In this document: in pieces, positions 50,942-60,420 of the stretch
Layout: every line of letters starts with the position of its first letter
How positions within the stretch are numbered: the stretch's first letter is position 1
Origin: Prevotella melaninogenica
GTDB taxonomy: Bacteria > Bacteroidota > Bacteroidia > Bacteroidales > Bacteroidaceae
DNA length: 64,000 nt
Assembly: GCF_003609775.1 (NCBI RefSeq)
Contig: NZ_AP018049.1
Span: 1,178,001-1,242,000, forward strand
Reading direction: 5' to 3'
Made by a program: the position numbers and the translations under genes
The notes under the pieces: generated by a model
What the model was told of the DNA's origin: nothing
Database searches by the model: none
The model's input: the letters and a program-made list of their open reading frames with translations, nothing else

Positions 50942-52603
50942 ATGTACAGCAACAAAGAAAACGTTAACATCCTCACAGCCTTACTCGTAAAGGAACGTGT
51001 CAAGAAAGCCGTTGTATGTCCGGGTTCTCGTAACTCGCCTATTGTGCACAATCTCTGTGCTTGTCCCGATATTGAGTGCTATCCCGTTACCGACGAACGG
51101 TCGGCAGGATTCGTAGCGTTAGGAATGACTTTAGCAGACAATGAGCCAGTTGCTGTTTGCGTTACATCGGGTTCAGCCTTGCTCAACTTGGCACCTGCTG
51201 TAGCTGAAGCATTCTATCAGAAACGTCCACTGATTATCATTTCAGCTGATAGACCAGCACAATGGATTGACCAACAAGATGGGCAAACGCTTCAACAACA
51301 TCGTGCATTGGAACCAAATGTTCGCAAGAGTGTGACACTACCAGAGCCTCATAACGAAGAGGAACGCTGGTATTGCAACCGTTTGGTTAATGAAGCGTTG
51401 AATGCTGTACGCTTGAATGATGGCAGTCCTGTGCATATCAACGTGCCAATCAGTGAACCGCTCTTTGAATACGACGTACCAAAGCTTCCAGATGAACGTG
51501 ATATCTTCATGCTTCATGCCACAACTGATAGTATCTGCGTCTATGAAATGGCTGCAGACTTCTTCCGTGGAAAGAAGCTAATGTTTGTTCTTGGACAGAT
51601 GACACCTGAAGTTGTGGGCAATTCGCTTGAAGCAATAGAGGCATTAAAGAAGGTTGCTGTCGTTCTTCAAGAGAAGTTGGCTGATGACGATATTGGACCA
51701 GCACAACCCATTGACGAAGTATTGAAGATGATTGGTGAGGATGAAGCTTATCGTCCTGACCACCTTATATATATAGGAGGAACGATCGTCAGCAAACGAC
51801 TCCGCCAATTCTTGCGTGAATGTAAGTACAATATGTCTATCGTTGTGAATGGAATTGATGAGTTTTGTGACACCTTTATGCACACCACTGATATGATTCA
51901 AGGTTTACCAGAGGATGTTATCAGAATCTTTGCCAATGAGACAGAAGGCGTTAAAAAGCATGACTTTGTAACGCTATGGGACAAGGCATTCGATAAAGCC
52001 TTAGACATCCGTAAGACCTTCAAACCACGCTTCTCACAAATGTTGGCTGTTAAGACTTTCCATGAGAAGATGAGAGAGGAGGCTGTCGATGGTGAATTGT
52101 TCTATGGAAATAGCTCGGCTGTGCGTTTGGGCAACATCTTCTCTGATCAATATATCTATGTCAATCGAGGCGTGAATGGTATTGAAGGCTCGTTATCAAC
52201 GGCTGTTGGCTATGCCATTGCTCATCAGGAAGAAGAGGACGTGTACTGTGTAATTGGTGACTTGAGTTTCTTCTATGATCAGAACGCACTATGGAACGAA
52301 TCTCTTCCGCCTAATCTTTCTATCCTCTTACTTAACAATGGCGGTGGAGGTATCTTCCACCAGCTGCCAGGTTTGGACCGTTCACCTTATCGGGATAGTG
52401 CTATTGCAGCCCAACATACAACCTCTGCAGAAGGAATCTGTCAGACACACGACATCGTCTACCTCTCTGCTCGCAACGAAGAAGAGCTTTATAAAAACCT
52501 TGACAAGCTCTTTAACTCAGAGGAAGGACCAGTACTTTTAGAAGTATTCACCAACGCAGAGGAAGATACGCAGGCTTTGAAGGATTATTATCAAGCCTTT
52601 TAA
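50942..52603 (+). CDS. menD: SEPHCHC synthase
   Basis: 2-Succinyl-5-enolpyruvyl-6-hydroxy-3-cyclohexene-1-carboxylate synthase, joining isochorismate and 2-oxoglutarate with thiamine diphosphate. The 553-aa protein has the PYR-domain KAVVCPGSRNSPIVHNLCAC with the catalytic Glu in TDERSAGFVALGM, PLIIISADRPAQWIDQQDGQ, and the ThDP-binding GDLSFFYDQNALWNESLPPN. It is third in the operon, 94 bp after menF across a 9-bp-period repeat. Confidence 0.95.
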   Translation: MYSNKENVNILTALLVKERVKKAVVCPGSRNSPIVHNLCACPDIECYPVTDERSAGFVALGMTLADNEPVAVCVTSGSALLNLAPAVAEAFYQKRPLIIISADRPAQWIDQQDGQTLQQHRALEPNVRKSVTLPEPHNEEERWYCNRLVNEALNAVRLNDGSPVHINVPISEPLFEYDVPKLPDERDIFMLHATTDSICVYEMAADFFRGKKLMFVLGQMTPEVVGNSLEAIEALKKVAVVLQEKLADDDIGPAQPIDEVLKMIGEDEAYRPDHLIYIGGTIVSKRLRQFLRECKYNMSIVVNGIDEFCDTFMHTTDMIQGLPEDVIRIFANETEGVKKHDFVTLWDKAFDKALDIRKTFKPRFSQMLAVKTFHEKMREEAVDGELFYGNSSAVRLGNIFSDQYIYVNRGVNGIEGSLSTAVGYAIAHQEEEDVYCVIGDLSFFYDQNALWNESLPPNLSILLLNNGGGGIFHQLPGLDRSPYRDSAIAAQHTTSAEGICQTHDIVYLSARNEEELYKNLDKLFNSEEGPVLLEVFTNAEEDTQALKDYYQAF

Positions 52604-52730
52604 TAGCCATCATAGCCGCAATTATTTGCTAATATATACATCATAAAATAGAAGAACTTGCCACAGTCTATCCGCGTTTTAGGAATGACTTGGCAGGCTC
52701 CCTATAATCAATCAAAAACAAAAAGACCTT

Positions 52731-53558
52731 ATGGAGAAAAGAGAATGGAAGCCTATTGAAGGCTTCAACTTTGAGGAAATCCTCTTTGAAGAGTACAACC
52801 ACATAGCAAAAGTAACCATTAACCGTCCTCGCTATCGTAATGCTTTCACCCCGAAAACAGTGTGGGAAATGTCACAGGCATTCAACTACTGTCGTGAAGC
52901 CCTTGACATCCGCGTGGTCATTCTGACTGGTGCTGGCGACAAAGCATTCTGCTCTGGTGGTGATATGAATGTAAAGGGACATGGCGGATACATAGGTACT
53001 GATGGTGTTCCACGCCTCAACGTACTTGACTTGCAGATGCAGATTCGTCGTCTTCCTAAGCCAGTCATCGCTATGGTAAACGGTTATGCGATTGGTGGTG
53101 GGCACGTTCTTCACGTGGTGTGCGACCTCTCTATTGCATCAGAGAACGCTATCTTTGGACAGACAGGACCAAAGGTTGGCTCCTTCGATGCTGGCTTTGG
53201 CGCATCTTATTTGGCACGTGTCGTTGGTCAGAAGAAGGCTCGTGAGATATGGTTCTTGTGTCGTCAGTACTCTGCTGAAGAAGCAGAACGAATGGGATTA
53301 GTCAATAAGGTGGTTCCTTTCGACCGTCTCGAAGACGAGTGTATAGAATGGGCAGAAACAATGATAGAGCGTTCTCCATTAGCACTCCGTATGATGAAAG
53401 CTGGCTTTAACGCCGAACTTGATGGTCAGGCAGGTATTCAGGAACTTGCAGGTGACGCCACAATGCTCTATTACACACTTGACGAAGCACAGGAAGGTGG
53501 CAAAGCTTTCCTTGAAAAGCGTAAGCCAGACTTTGACAAGTATCCACAGTTCCCATAA
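52731..53558 (+). CDS. menB: 1,4-Dihydroxy-2-naphthoyl-CoA synthase
   Basis: A crotonase-fold enzyme that closes the naphthoate ring of o-succinylbenzoyl-CoA. The 275-aa protein has [20 protein letters not shown] (oxyanion loop), [20 protein letters not shown] and [20 protein letters not shown] (catalytic Asp). The order and length are the usual ones for MenB. The 4-hydroxyphenylacetate-type crotonases are excluded by the GSFDAG signature and the operon. Confidence 0.95.
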   Translation: MEKREWKPIEGFNFEEILFEEYNHIAKVTINRPRYRNAFTPKTVWEMSQAFNYCREALDIRVVILTGAGDKAFCSGGDMNVKGHGGYIGTDGVPRLNVLDLQMQIRRLPKPVIAMVNGYAIGGGHVLHVVCDLSIASENAIFGQTGPKVGSFDAGFGASYLARVVGQKKAREIWFLCRQYSAEEAERMGLVNKVVPFDRLEDECIEWAETMIERSPLALRMMKAGFNAELDGQAGIQELAGDATMLYYTLDEAQEGGKAFLEKRKPDFDKYPQFP

Positions 53559-53565
53559 TTAGCTA

Positions 53566-53685
53566 TTGGACTTATTGGCCTAATTAGGCTAATAAGCCCA
53601 ATGAAACCATTTAGTAAACAAAGACTATAGAACTTATCAACAATTGGGCTAATTAGCCTTATTAGGCCAATAAACCTAACAGAAC
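53566..53685. repeat. 9-bp-period repeat block at the menB-4HB junction
   Basis: Two clusters. The first (53566-53604) reads TTATTGGCC, TAATTAGGC, TAATAAGCC and is also a palindrome. The second (53641-53685) reads ATTGGGCTA, ATTAGCCTT, ATTAGGCCA. Together they flank the 5' side of the four-helix-bundle gene. Confidence 0.65.
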
Positions 53686-53713
53686 CTTTATTACCAACAA
53701 CTAAGAAATAATC

Positions 53714-54265
53714 ATGGGAACACCTTTTTTGCCACAAAAGGGCAACTATCGCAACCTGATAGCTTATCAGAAAGCAGAATGCATTTATGATATTACCTAT
53801 TACTTTGCCCACCATTTTTTAGATAGAAACGACAGGACGATAGACCAAATGATACAAGCAGCCCGTTCAGGGAAGCAAAATATTGCAGAAGGATGTGCTG
53901 CCTCGACAACCTCTGCAGAAACAGAAATAAAGTTAGTGAATGTTGCACGTGCCAGTCTTCAAGAACTTTTAATTGATTACGAAGATTATCTTCGTGTCCG
54001 AAATCTTATAAAGTGGAATGTAAATGATAAGAATGCTATCATTGCCCGACGCGTATGTGCCAAGCATAACGAGTCTGCTTTTTATCGCAATGCGATTCAA
54101 GTACGCACAGATGAAACAATAGCTAACATTGCTATTACATTGATTTATCAAGAAGATGTAATACTTAGAAAATATTTAGACCATATCAAAGATGATTTCA
54201 TTAAACATGGTGGAATACGTGAGCAAATGACAAGAGCAAGAATAGAATATAGAAACAAACAATAA
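53714..54265 (+). CDS. Four-helix-bundle protein inside the men operon
   Basis: A 183-aa helical protein of the 'four helix bundle' family related to 23S rRNA intervening-sequence (S23) proteins. Family-typical parts are YRNLIAYQKAECIYDITYYF, then QMIQAARSGKQNIAEGCAAS and ASLQELLIDYEDYL. A C-terminal extension (about residues 105-183) resembles the suffix domain seen in Bacteroidetes members. It lies between menB and menC on the same strand and ends 10 bp before menC. No role in quinone synthesis is known for the family, so it is probably an inserted gene. Its function is unknown. Confidence 0.85.
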   Translation: MGTPFLPQKGNYRNLIAYQKAECIYDITYYFAHHFLDRNDRTIDQMIQAARSGKQNIAEGCAASTTSAETEIKLVNVARASLQELLIDYEDYLRVRNLIKWNVNDKNAIIARRVCAKHNESAFYRNAIQVRTDETIANIAITLIYQEDVILRKYLDHIKDDFIKHGGIREQMTRARIEYRNKQ

Positions 54266-54275
54266 AGAGCATACA

Positions 54276-55313
54276 ATGTACAACATAAACATCTCCTCAC
54301 GCATCCTTCACTTCCTCCTCCCTGCAGGCACTTCACGTGGTGTCTATACAACGAGAAAGAGCTATTACGTCACGCTGACTGACAGCAATCAACCTGACGT
54401 AGTGGGTATTGGGGAATGCGCAACACTCCCCGATCTCTCCTGCGATGCCATACCTGACGAGGAATATGAGCGAAAATTGCAGGCCTTTTGTGATGACTTT
54501 TGCCACACGGGAGTTATTGACATCGCTGCTATGCGTCCTTATCCGTCCATGCTATTTGGCCTGGAAACGGCTAAGGCACAGCTGGATGCCAAGGGTAGTA
54601 TCAATCTCTTTAATACACCTTTTGGACGAGGTGAGGATGGAATCACCATCAACGGACTCGTATGGATGGGGACTTTCGAGGAGATGTATCAGCGATTAGA
54701 AGCGAAACTCAAGACTGGTTTCCGTTGTGTAAAGCTAAAGATTGGGGCAATTGACTTTGAGAAAGAACTCGAACTTATACGCCATATCCGTCAAGCATTC
54801 ACACGTGAACAAGTAGAACTACGCGTTGATGCAAACGGGGCATTTGCTCCAGAAGATGCTATGCAACGATTAGAAGCATTGGCACAATACGATATCCATT
54901 CCATAGAACAGCCTATCCGACAGCATCAATGGCAGGAGATGGCACGCTTATGTGCTGACACTCCCCTACCGATAGCCCTTGACGAGGAACTTATAGGTGT
55001 CAATGACCCTACAGAAAAGGCGTTATTACTCGATACGATTCGCCCTCAATACATCATTCTCAAGCCAAGTCTGCATGGCGGTATGATAGGTACAAGAGAA
55101 TGGATTACAATGGCAAAGGAACGTAACATCGGTTCATGGATAACCTCAGCACTTGAAAGTAATATTGGACTAAATGCTATCGCCCAACTTACTGCCGACA
55201 TCTATGGTCCAAATATCACCACACCACAAGGCTTAGGTACGGGACAACTCTTCACCGACAACATCCCAATGCCATTAGAAATCAGAGATGATCAGCTTTG
55301 GATAAGCGATTAA
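54276..55313 (+). CDS. menC: o-Succinylbenzoate synthase
   Basis: A 345-aa enolase-superfamily enzyme that dehydrates SHCHC to o-succinylbenzoate. It has the catalytic KLKIG (about residue 151), the metal ligands in RVDANGAF, SIEQPI and ALDEELIG, and the second catalytic Lys in YIILKPSLHGG. The menaquinone setting distinguishes it from muconate-cycloisomerase-type relatives and dipeptide epimerases. It follows the four-helix-bundle gene by 10 bp. Confidence 0.93.
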   Translation: MYNINISSRILHFLLPAGTSRGVYTTRKSYYVTLTDSNQPDVVGIGECATLPDLSCDAIPDEEYERKLQAFCDDFCHTGVIDIAAMRPYPSMLFGLETAKAQLDAKGSINLFNTPFGRGEDGITINGLVWMGTFEEMYQRLEAKLKTGFRCVKLKIGAIDFEKELELIRHIRQAFTREQVELRVDANGAFAPEDAMQRLEALAQYDIHSIEQPIRQHQWQEMARLCADTPLPIALDEELIGVNDPTEKALLLDTIRPQYIILKPSLHGGMIGTREWITMAKERNIGSWITSALESNIGLNAIAQLTADIYGPNITTPQGLGTGQLFTDNIPMPLEIRDDQLWISD

Positions 55314-55323
55314 GAAAATTATT

Positions 55324-55364
55324 ATTAGACTAATTAGCCCAATTAGCCTGATTAGCCCAATAGC
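55324..55364. repeat. 9-bp-period repeat at the menC-menE junction
   Basis: ATTAGACTA, ATTAGCCCA, ATTAGCCTG and ATTAGCCCA follow one another without gaps. Confidence 0.65.
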
Positions 55365-55380
55365 ATAAAATCAAACAATA

Positions 55381-56412
55381 ATGACACTACAAGATTTCCT
55401 ATCAGAATGGCATAATGACAATCCACAACTCCTTGTGCATACCAGTGGCTCAACTGGTAAGCCAAAACCGCTATGGGTGGAGAAGCGGCGTATGCTCAAT
55501 TCAGCCCGCATCACTTGCGATTTTCTTGGCTTAAAGGCTAACGATACCGCTCTACTCTGTATGCCACTCGACTACATTGCAGGAAAGATGGTAGTGGTAA
55601 GAAGTATTGAGCGTAACCTACACCTATTGACCGTAACACCTTCTGGGCATCCTCTCTCTGACAAGTCTTTATCTGAAGCAGGTATTTCCAACGAGGAGAT
55701 AACCTTTGCTGCAATGGTACCACTGCAGGTCTATAATTCTCTGCAAGTGCCTGAGGAGCGTAAGCGATTACGCCAAATCCGTCATCTTATTATAGGCGGT
55801 GGTGCTGTCGATAATAAACTTTCAGCTGCTTTACACGATTTCCCTAACGCTGTATGGAGTACCTACGGAATGACGGAAACACTCTCACATATTGCGCTCC
55901 GACGTCTGAATGGACCTGATGCCAGCGAATGGTATAAACCCTTTGATGGTGTAAAAGTATGGCTCAATGAAGAAGATTGCCTTGTTATTGATGCCCCTGC
56001 CGTTTGCACTCACCCTTTAGTAACCAACGACAGAGCTGAAATTCGCACTACGGACACGAAAGGAGGACTTAATACTCCTTGTTTCTGCATACTCGGGCGG
56101 AAAGATAATGTGATTGATTCGGGCGGCATTAAGATTCAGATTGAAGAAGTAGAACATCTGCTGAAATCCTCTCTTACAGCCGACTTTGCTATAACAAGTT
56201 GCTCTGACGAGCGTTTTGGAGAAGCCGTGGTCTTACTCACTACACAAGACAATACCGATTCTATTAAAACACTCTGCCAGCAATACCTCCCAAAGTTTTG
56301 GCAACCTCGTTTCATCTTCCACGTCCCTTCCCTTCCACAGACAGGCAATGGGAAACTTGCAAGGGCTGAAATAAAAGCATTAGCAGGTCAGTTATGTAAA
56401 TCAAAAGTATGA
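55381..56412 (+). CDS. menE: o-Succinylbenzoate-CoA ligase, short form
   Basis: An ANL-superfamily adenylate-forming enzyme that makes OSB-CoA for MenB. It has the P-loop HTSGSTGKPKPLW near residue 21, TYGMTETLSHIALRR, LGRKDNVIDSGGIKIQIEE and the C-terminal catalytic Lys in TGNGKLARAEIKAL. At 343 aa it is about 100-130 residues shorter than the Bacillus enzyme because the N-terminal part before the P-loop is nearly absent. Such short forms are, as I recall, common in Bacteroidetes. It is the last gene of the operon. menA and menH are not in this window. Confidence 0.9.
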   Translation: MTLQDFLSEWHNDNPQLLVHTSGSTGKPKPLWVEKRRMLNSARITCDFLGLKANDTALLCMPLDYIAGKMVVVRSIERNLHLLTVTPSGHPLSDKSLSEAGISNEEITFAAMVPLQVYNSLQVPEERKRLRQIRHLIIGGGAVDNKLSAALHDFPNAVWSTYGMTETLSHIALRRLNGPDASEWYKPFDGVKVWLNEEDCLVIDAPAVCTHPLVTNDRAEIRTTDTKGGLNTPCFCILGRKDNVIDSGGIKIQIEEVEHLLKSSLTADFAITSCSDERFGEAVVLLTTQDNTDSIKTLCQQYLPKFWQPRFIFHVPSLPQTGNGKLARAEIKALAGQLCKSKV

Positions 56413-56457
56413 CATTACTCTTATTCTAACAACATTCTGCATAGTATTTAGTACTCA

Positions 56458-56492
56458 GCACCAATGGTGCGAACCATCAACACCATACGTGC
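56458..56492. repeat. 22-bp-period CACC-GTGC array, copy 4
   Basis: GCACCAATGGTGC (centre 56464) and ACACCATACGTGC (centre 56486) are exactly 22 bp apart. A third GCACC at 56496 is out of phase. Confidence 0.7.
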
Positions 56493-56793
56493 TGAGCACC
56501 AACACATCAGTTGATAAGGGTAAAATAGATTAATCGTTACCACCATAAATAATGGAATAATACAACAAGTAAAGACTAACTTATACATAAGATTTTACAG
56601 GACTGCGAGAAACAAGAATATAAAACAAGAAGGTAGGGAGATTTATCATACTATATAGAACAGAAAACCATCATATCCATAGATATTTTTTAACAACTGG
56701 TTAACCCACTAAATACCCCTACAACATTTCTACACTTTTTATCCGATTACTCCTACTCAGCCCTTCACAAACAATGAAAAACTTAATCTTTTG

Positions 56794-56825
56794 TTTGCCA
56801 CAACCGATTTTTTTAGTTAATTTTG
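56794..56825 (+). promoter_or_regulatory. Promoter of corA
   Basis: TAATTTTG (56818-56825) has TTTG (56794-56797) 20 nt upstream. The predicted leader is about 120 nt. Confidence 0.65.
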
Positions 56826-56829
56826 CAGT

Positions 56830-56954
56830 CATAAAACCAATACGTAATTTTTAAATGGACGATTATCACGCGGAAAATTTCAATCTGTAGGCGTGAGGAT
56901 TACAACAGGAAGTTGCTAATCCCCACACTATTATTTAACTATGGAGATTAGCTA
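56830..56954 (+). promoter_or_regulatory. Long corA leader with mini-ORF and start-proximal hairpin
   Basis: A 12-codon frame ATG-GAC-GAT-TAT-CAC ending in TAG (56855-56890, peptide MDDYHAENFNL) lies in the leader. Downstream, GCTAATC (56915-56921) can pair with GATTAGC (56946-56952), which ends 2 nt before the corA ATG. This could hide the start. Translational or attenuation control by magnesium or growth state is inference. Confidence 0.45.
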
Positions 56955-57881
56955 ATGAAGACATATTGGAACATTAACGGAACCCTGAATACCATTAAAG
57001 AATGGCAGCCTAACTGCTGGATTCAGGTAACTTGCCCAACAGAGCAAGATCAGCAAGAACTCGAAGACACTTTTCATATTCCAGACTACTTCTTATCGGA
57101 TATCAGCGATACCGATGAGCGAGCACGTTATGAATATGATGATGGTTGGATGCTGATTATCCTCCGTATCCCATACGTGAAGGAAATTCGCTCACGAACC
57201 CCATATACAACAGTACCTTTAGGTATCATTCACAAGAAAGATGTAACCATCACGGTTTGCAACTTTGAGACAAATATGATGCTCGATTTCGTCAGCTATC
57301 AACAAAAGAGAAATGAGGGCTTTACTGACTATGTAGACCTGATTTTCCGTCTCTTCCTTTCTTCTGCTGTGTGGTATCTAAAACGACTGAAGCAAATCAG
57401 TACTTTGATTGAAAAGGCAAAGCGTAACTTAGATAAAGGTGTGGACAACGAGAGTCTAATTGGACTGAGTCGTCTGCAGGACTCGCTTACCTATTTCATC
57501 ACATCTATCCGTGGCAACGAGAACCTTCTGGCAAAGTTGAAGTTCAAGTTGCAGATTGACGAGTTGGATGCCGACCTCATTGAAGACGTAAACATTGAGA
57601 TGTCACAGGCTCGGGAAACGACGAGCATCTACTCCGACATTCTTGAATCTACGATGGATACCTATTCAAGCATTATTAACAACAACATGAACACCGTGAT
57701 GCGTACGCTCACTTCGGTGTCAATTATCATGATGTTGCCAACGCTTATATCCTCCCTCTTCGGTATGAACCTTGTCAATGGCTTGGAAACAAACCCATGG
57801 GGATTCCCTGTTGCAATGTTCTTATCAGTCGTCGTTTCTGCTGCATCATGGTGGTTGCTACGCCGTAAACGTCTGCTTTAG
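56955..57881 (+). CDS. corA: CorA-type magnesium/cobalt transporter
   Basis: A 308-aa channel of the CorA family. It has a large cytoplasmic N-terminal domain of alpha/beta type, a long stalk helix (about residues 195-250) and two C-terminal transmembrane helices (about 250-270 and 280-303). The signature GMN is in SSLFGMNLVNG between them, at the pore mouth. It takes up Mg2+ (and Co2+/Ni2+) by membrane potential. It has its own promoter and an unusual structured leader. Confidence 0.93.
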   Translation: MKTYWNINGTLNTIKEWQPNCWIQVTCPTEQDQQELEDTFHIPDYFLSDISDTDERARYEYDDGWMLIILRIPYVKEIRSRTPYTTVPLGIIHKKDVTITVCNFETNMMLDFVSYQQKRNEGFTDYVDLIFRLFLSSAVWYLKRLKQISTLIEKAKRNLDKGVDNESLIGLSRLQDSLTYFITSIRGNENLLAKLKFKLQIDELDADLIEDVNIEMSQARETTSIYSDILESTMDTYSSIINNNMNTVMRTLTSVSIIMMLPTLISSLFGMNLVNGLETNPWGFPVAMFLSVVVSAASWWLLRRKRLL

Positions 57882-57936
57882 AAGAGAGAAAATAAAAAAA
57901 ATCAACCTAAAATTAGGTACTTTCAAACTTTTTATC

Positions 57937-57944
57937 TAAGTTTG
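57937..57944 (+). promoter_or_regulatory. -7 box of the DUF349 gene
   Basis: TAAGTTTG followed by CAGTTG lies 38 nt before the first ATG. No clear -33 box. Confidence 0.45.
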
Positions 57945-57981
57945 CAGTTGATATATTAGTGGTAGAAGACTACCGGCATCT

Positions 57982-59925
57982 ATGCAATGGTCTGAAACCT
58001 TAAATGTGGAAAAACCCAAATCACAAACAAAAAGTGAAATGATGGACTCTCAAGAGAATGCCCTGAATCAGGGTACAGAAGAAGTTAAGCTGTCTGAAGA
58101 AGTTGCAACTAACGCTACAACGGAGAATTCCGAAGCGCAGAGTGTTAATGAGAATGCAGCAGAAAACCTCAATCAGCCAGTTGAAACACAGTCTGAGAGC
58201 GAGGAAACAAACCTCGCAGCTAAGGCATACAGTTCAAAAAAGGAGATTATAGAGCGTCTGAAGGCAATCGTTGATAGTAACGAAACACCTGAAAAAGCCG
58301 AAGTAGAACACCTGAAAACGGTATTCTACAAACTGCATTTTGTTGAGCGTGAGGCACAGCAAAAGGCTTACCTCGATAATGGTGGTGACCCTGAGAAATA
58401 TCAGATATTGCCTGATGAGGACGAAGAAATCTTCAAGGCAGAGATGACCATCATCAAGGAAAAACGCCAAAAGGCTTTCCTCGCACTTGAAGAGGAGAAG
58501 CAACAGAACCTCAAAAAGAAAGAAGCTATCATCGAACAAATTAAGGCGATGGCTACTACTCCTGAAGAGGCTAACAAGAACTTTGACCACTTCAAGAAGC
58601 TTCAGCATGAATGGAAGGAAATCAAGATGGTTCCTGCCGAGAAGGCTAACGAACTCTGGCGCAACTATCAACTTTATGTTGAGCAGTTCTATGACTTGTT
58701 AAACCTCAACCGCGAGGCACGAGAATACGATTTTAAGAAGAATCTTGAGAAGAAGACTAAACTCTGTGAAGCAGCTGAGAAGTTGGCTGAAGAAACAGAT
58801 ATCATCAGCGCATTCCATCAATTACAGGAACTTCATCAAGAATATCGCGAGACAGGCCCTGTTGCTAAGGAACTTCGTGAGCAAATTTGGGCACGCTTCA
58901 AAGCAGCCAGCACTGTTATCAACAAGCGTCACCAGCAGCACTTCGAAACACTCCGCACACGTGAGGAGGAGAACCTAACCAAGAAGACTGCACTTTGCGA
59001 AAAGGCTGAGGAACTTGCAAAACAAGAGAACAAGTCTTCTGCAGATTGGGAGAAGCACACAAAGGAGATTATTGCTATTCAGCAGGAATGGAAGACCATT
59101 GGCTTCGCTCCACAGAAGATGAACGTGAAGATTTTTGAGCGTTTCCGTGCAGCATGCGACGACTTCTTCGGTCGTAAGGGTGAATTCTTCAAGCAGCTCA
59201 AGTCACAGTTTGCAGAGAATGCAGAAAAGAAAAAGGCTCTTGTTGAAAAGGCTCAGGCATTGAGTGAGTCTACTGACTGGAAGGCAACATCTGATAAACT
59301 CATCGCTTTACAGAAAGAGTGGAAGACCATCGGTATGGTTCCTAAGAAGATTGGTGACCAGTTGTGGAATGACTTCCTCGCTGCTTGCAACCGCTTCTTC
59401 GAGGCTCGTAACGCTGTTCATGCTGATTCTCGCAATGAGGAACATGAGAACTTAAACAAGAAACGTGATATCATCAGCCAGCTGAAAGAACTTGTTGAAC
59501 AAGCTGGTGAGAACTTGCAGGAGAAGGTACAGAAGCTGACTGAACAATATAACAAGGTAGGTCACGTTCCTTACAAAGAGAAAGATAAACTCTACAAGGA
59601 GTACCACGAGGTATTGGACAAGATTTATAAGGACCTCCATATATCTGCAGCACGCAAGCGAGTTGACAACTTCCGCAATAATCTTAAGAAGGTTGCTGAC
59701 CGCGGTATTGATGCACTCGACAACGAGCGTGGTCGTCTGCTCCGTCGCTTTGAGCAGTTAAAGCAGGAGATAAACACTTACGAGAATAATCTTGGCTTCC
59801 TCAACATCAGCTCAAAGAAGGGCAACAGCCTTATTGATGAGATGAACCGTCGCATCCAGAAACTCAAAGATGATATGGATGAGGTGAAGCAGAAGATTAA
59901 GGCTATCGACGCTGAAAACAAATAA
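57982..59925 (+). CDS. DUF349 multi-repeat coiled-coil protein
   Basis: A 647-aa, highly charged, helical cytosolic protein. Residues 1-80 are a Glu/Asn/Gln-rich disordered head. Then come about five repeats of roughly 70 residues, each with a core such as LQHEWKEIKMVPAEKANELW, IQQEWKTIGFAPQKMNVKIF or LQKEWKTIGMVPKKIGDQLW, that is W-K-IG-VP followed by a Trp or Phe helix, the DUF349 pattern. The tail is a coiled coil (about 570-647). Function is unknown. An in-frame ATG pair at codons 20-21 (from 58039) is an alternative start. It is monocistronic, with a strong terminator. Confidence 0.88.
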   Translation: MQWSETLNVEKPKSQTKSEMMDSQENALNQGTEEVKLSEEVATNATTENSEAQSVNENAAENLNQPVETQSESEETNLAAKAYSSKKEIIERLKAIVDSNETPEKAEVEHLKTVFYKLHFVEREAQQKAYLDNGGDPEKYQILPDEDEEIFKAEMTIIKEKRQKAFLALEEEKQQNLKKKEAIIEQIKAMATTPEEANKNFDHFKKLQHEWKEIKMVPAEKANELWRNYQLYVEQFYDLLNLNREAREYDFKKNLEKKTKLCEAAEKLAEETDIISAFHQLQELHQEYRETGPVAKELREQIWARFKAASTVINKRHQQHFETLRTREEENLTKKTALCEKAEELAKQENKSSADWEKHTKEIIAIQQEWKTIGFAPQKMNVKIFERFRAACDDFFGRKGEFFKQLKSQFAENAEKKKALVEKAQALSESTDWKATSDKLIALQKEWKTIGMVPKKIGDQLWNDFLAACNRFFEARNAVHADSRNEEHENLNKKRDIISQLKELVEQAGENLQEKVQKLTEQYNKVGHVPYKEKDKLYKEYHEVLDKIYKDLHISAARKRVDNFRNNLKKVADRGIDALDNERGRLLRRFEQLKQEINTYENNLGFLNISSKKGNSLIDEMNRRIQKLKDDMDEVKQKIKAIDAENK

Positions 59926-59993
59926 ACAGAACATTCCTATCAATTCAATCTCATAACAATATAAGGATAAATTGAGGGGAAATAGAATCAAGA

Positions 59994-60030
59994 AAAGGGG
60001 CAATTCGTTGTAGAATTGCCCCTTTCTTTA
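59994..60030 (+). terminator. Terminator of the DUF349 gene
   Basis: AAAGGGGCAATTC and GAATTGCCCCTTT form a perfect 13-bp stem with a 6-nt loop, then CTTTATT. Confidence 0.88.
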
Positions 60031-60075
60031 TTACTCTAACTCAATTATTCCTCTCGCAACAAACTGTCATTATCG

Positions 60076-60165
60076 AATTATTTTCATGAAAGAAAATATT
60101 TCTCATCATGAACATAAATATTTTTCTTCATGAAAAGAAATATTTACGTCCGTGAAAAGAATTCG
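60076..60165. repeat. 22-bp-period TCATGA array, copy 3
   Basis: Cores start at 60085, 60107, 60129 (all CATGA) and 60151 (CGTGA), exactly 22 bp apart, with AAATATTT arms between. Confidence 0.8.
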
Positions 60166-60420
60166 TAAACAGATACGAATATCCCGATAGAGAGAGATAG
60201 AAAGAGTATCTATCAATCATGAAACATGCCCTAAAAGTAGGTTCATCCGTTAAACCCAAATCAGTCATTAGAGCCTAAACATATCTTGTTTTTATCAGAC
60301 AGCAATAATTTTTATACTTCGAAAATCTACAGATCGGGATCGAAAAATCATTACATAAATCTGAATAAAACTCCAATAAATAATGGCAAATACACATGTA
60401 AAATGCAGATTTGTAATCAA

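Larger units (their letters stand above)
56413..56954. other. Intergenic region before corA
   Basis: It contains a CACC-GTGC repeat (56458-56492), the corA promoter and a structured leader with a short reading frame. No other gene is visible. Confidence 0.6.
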
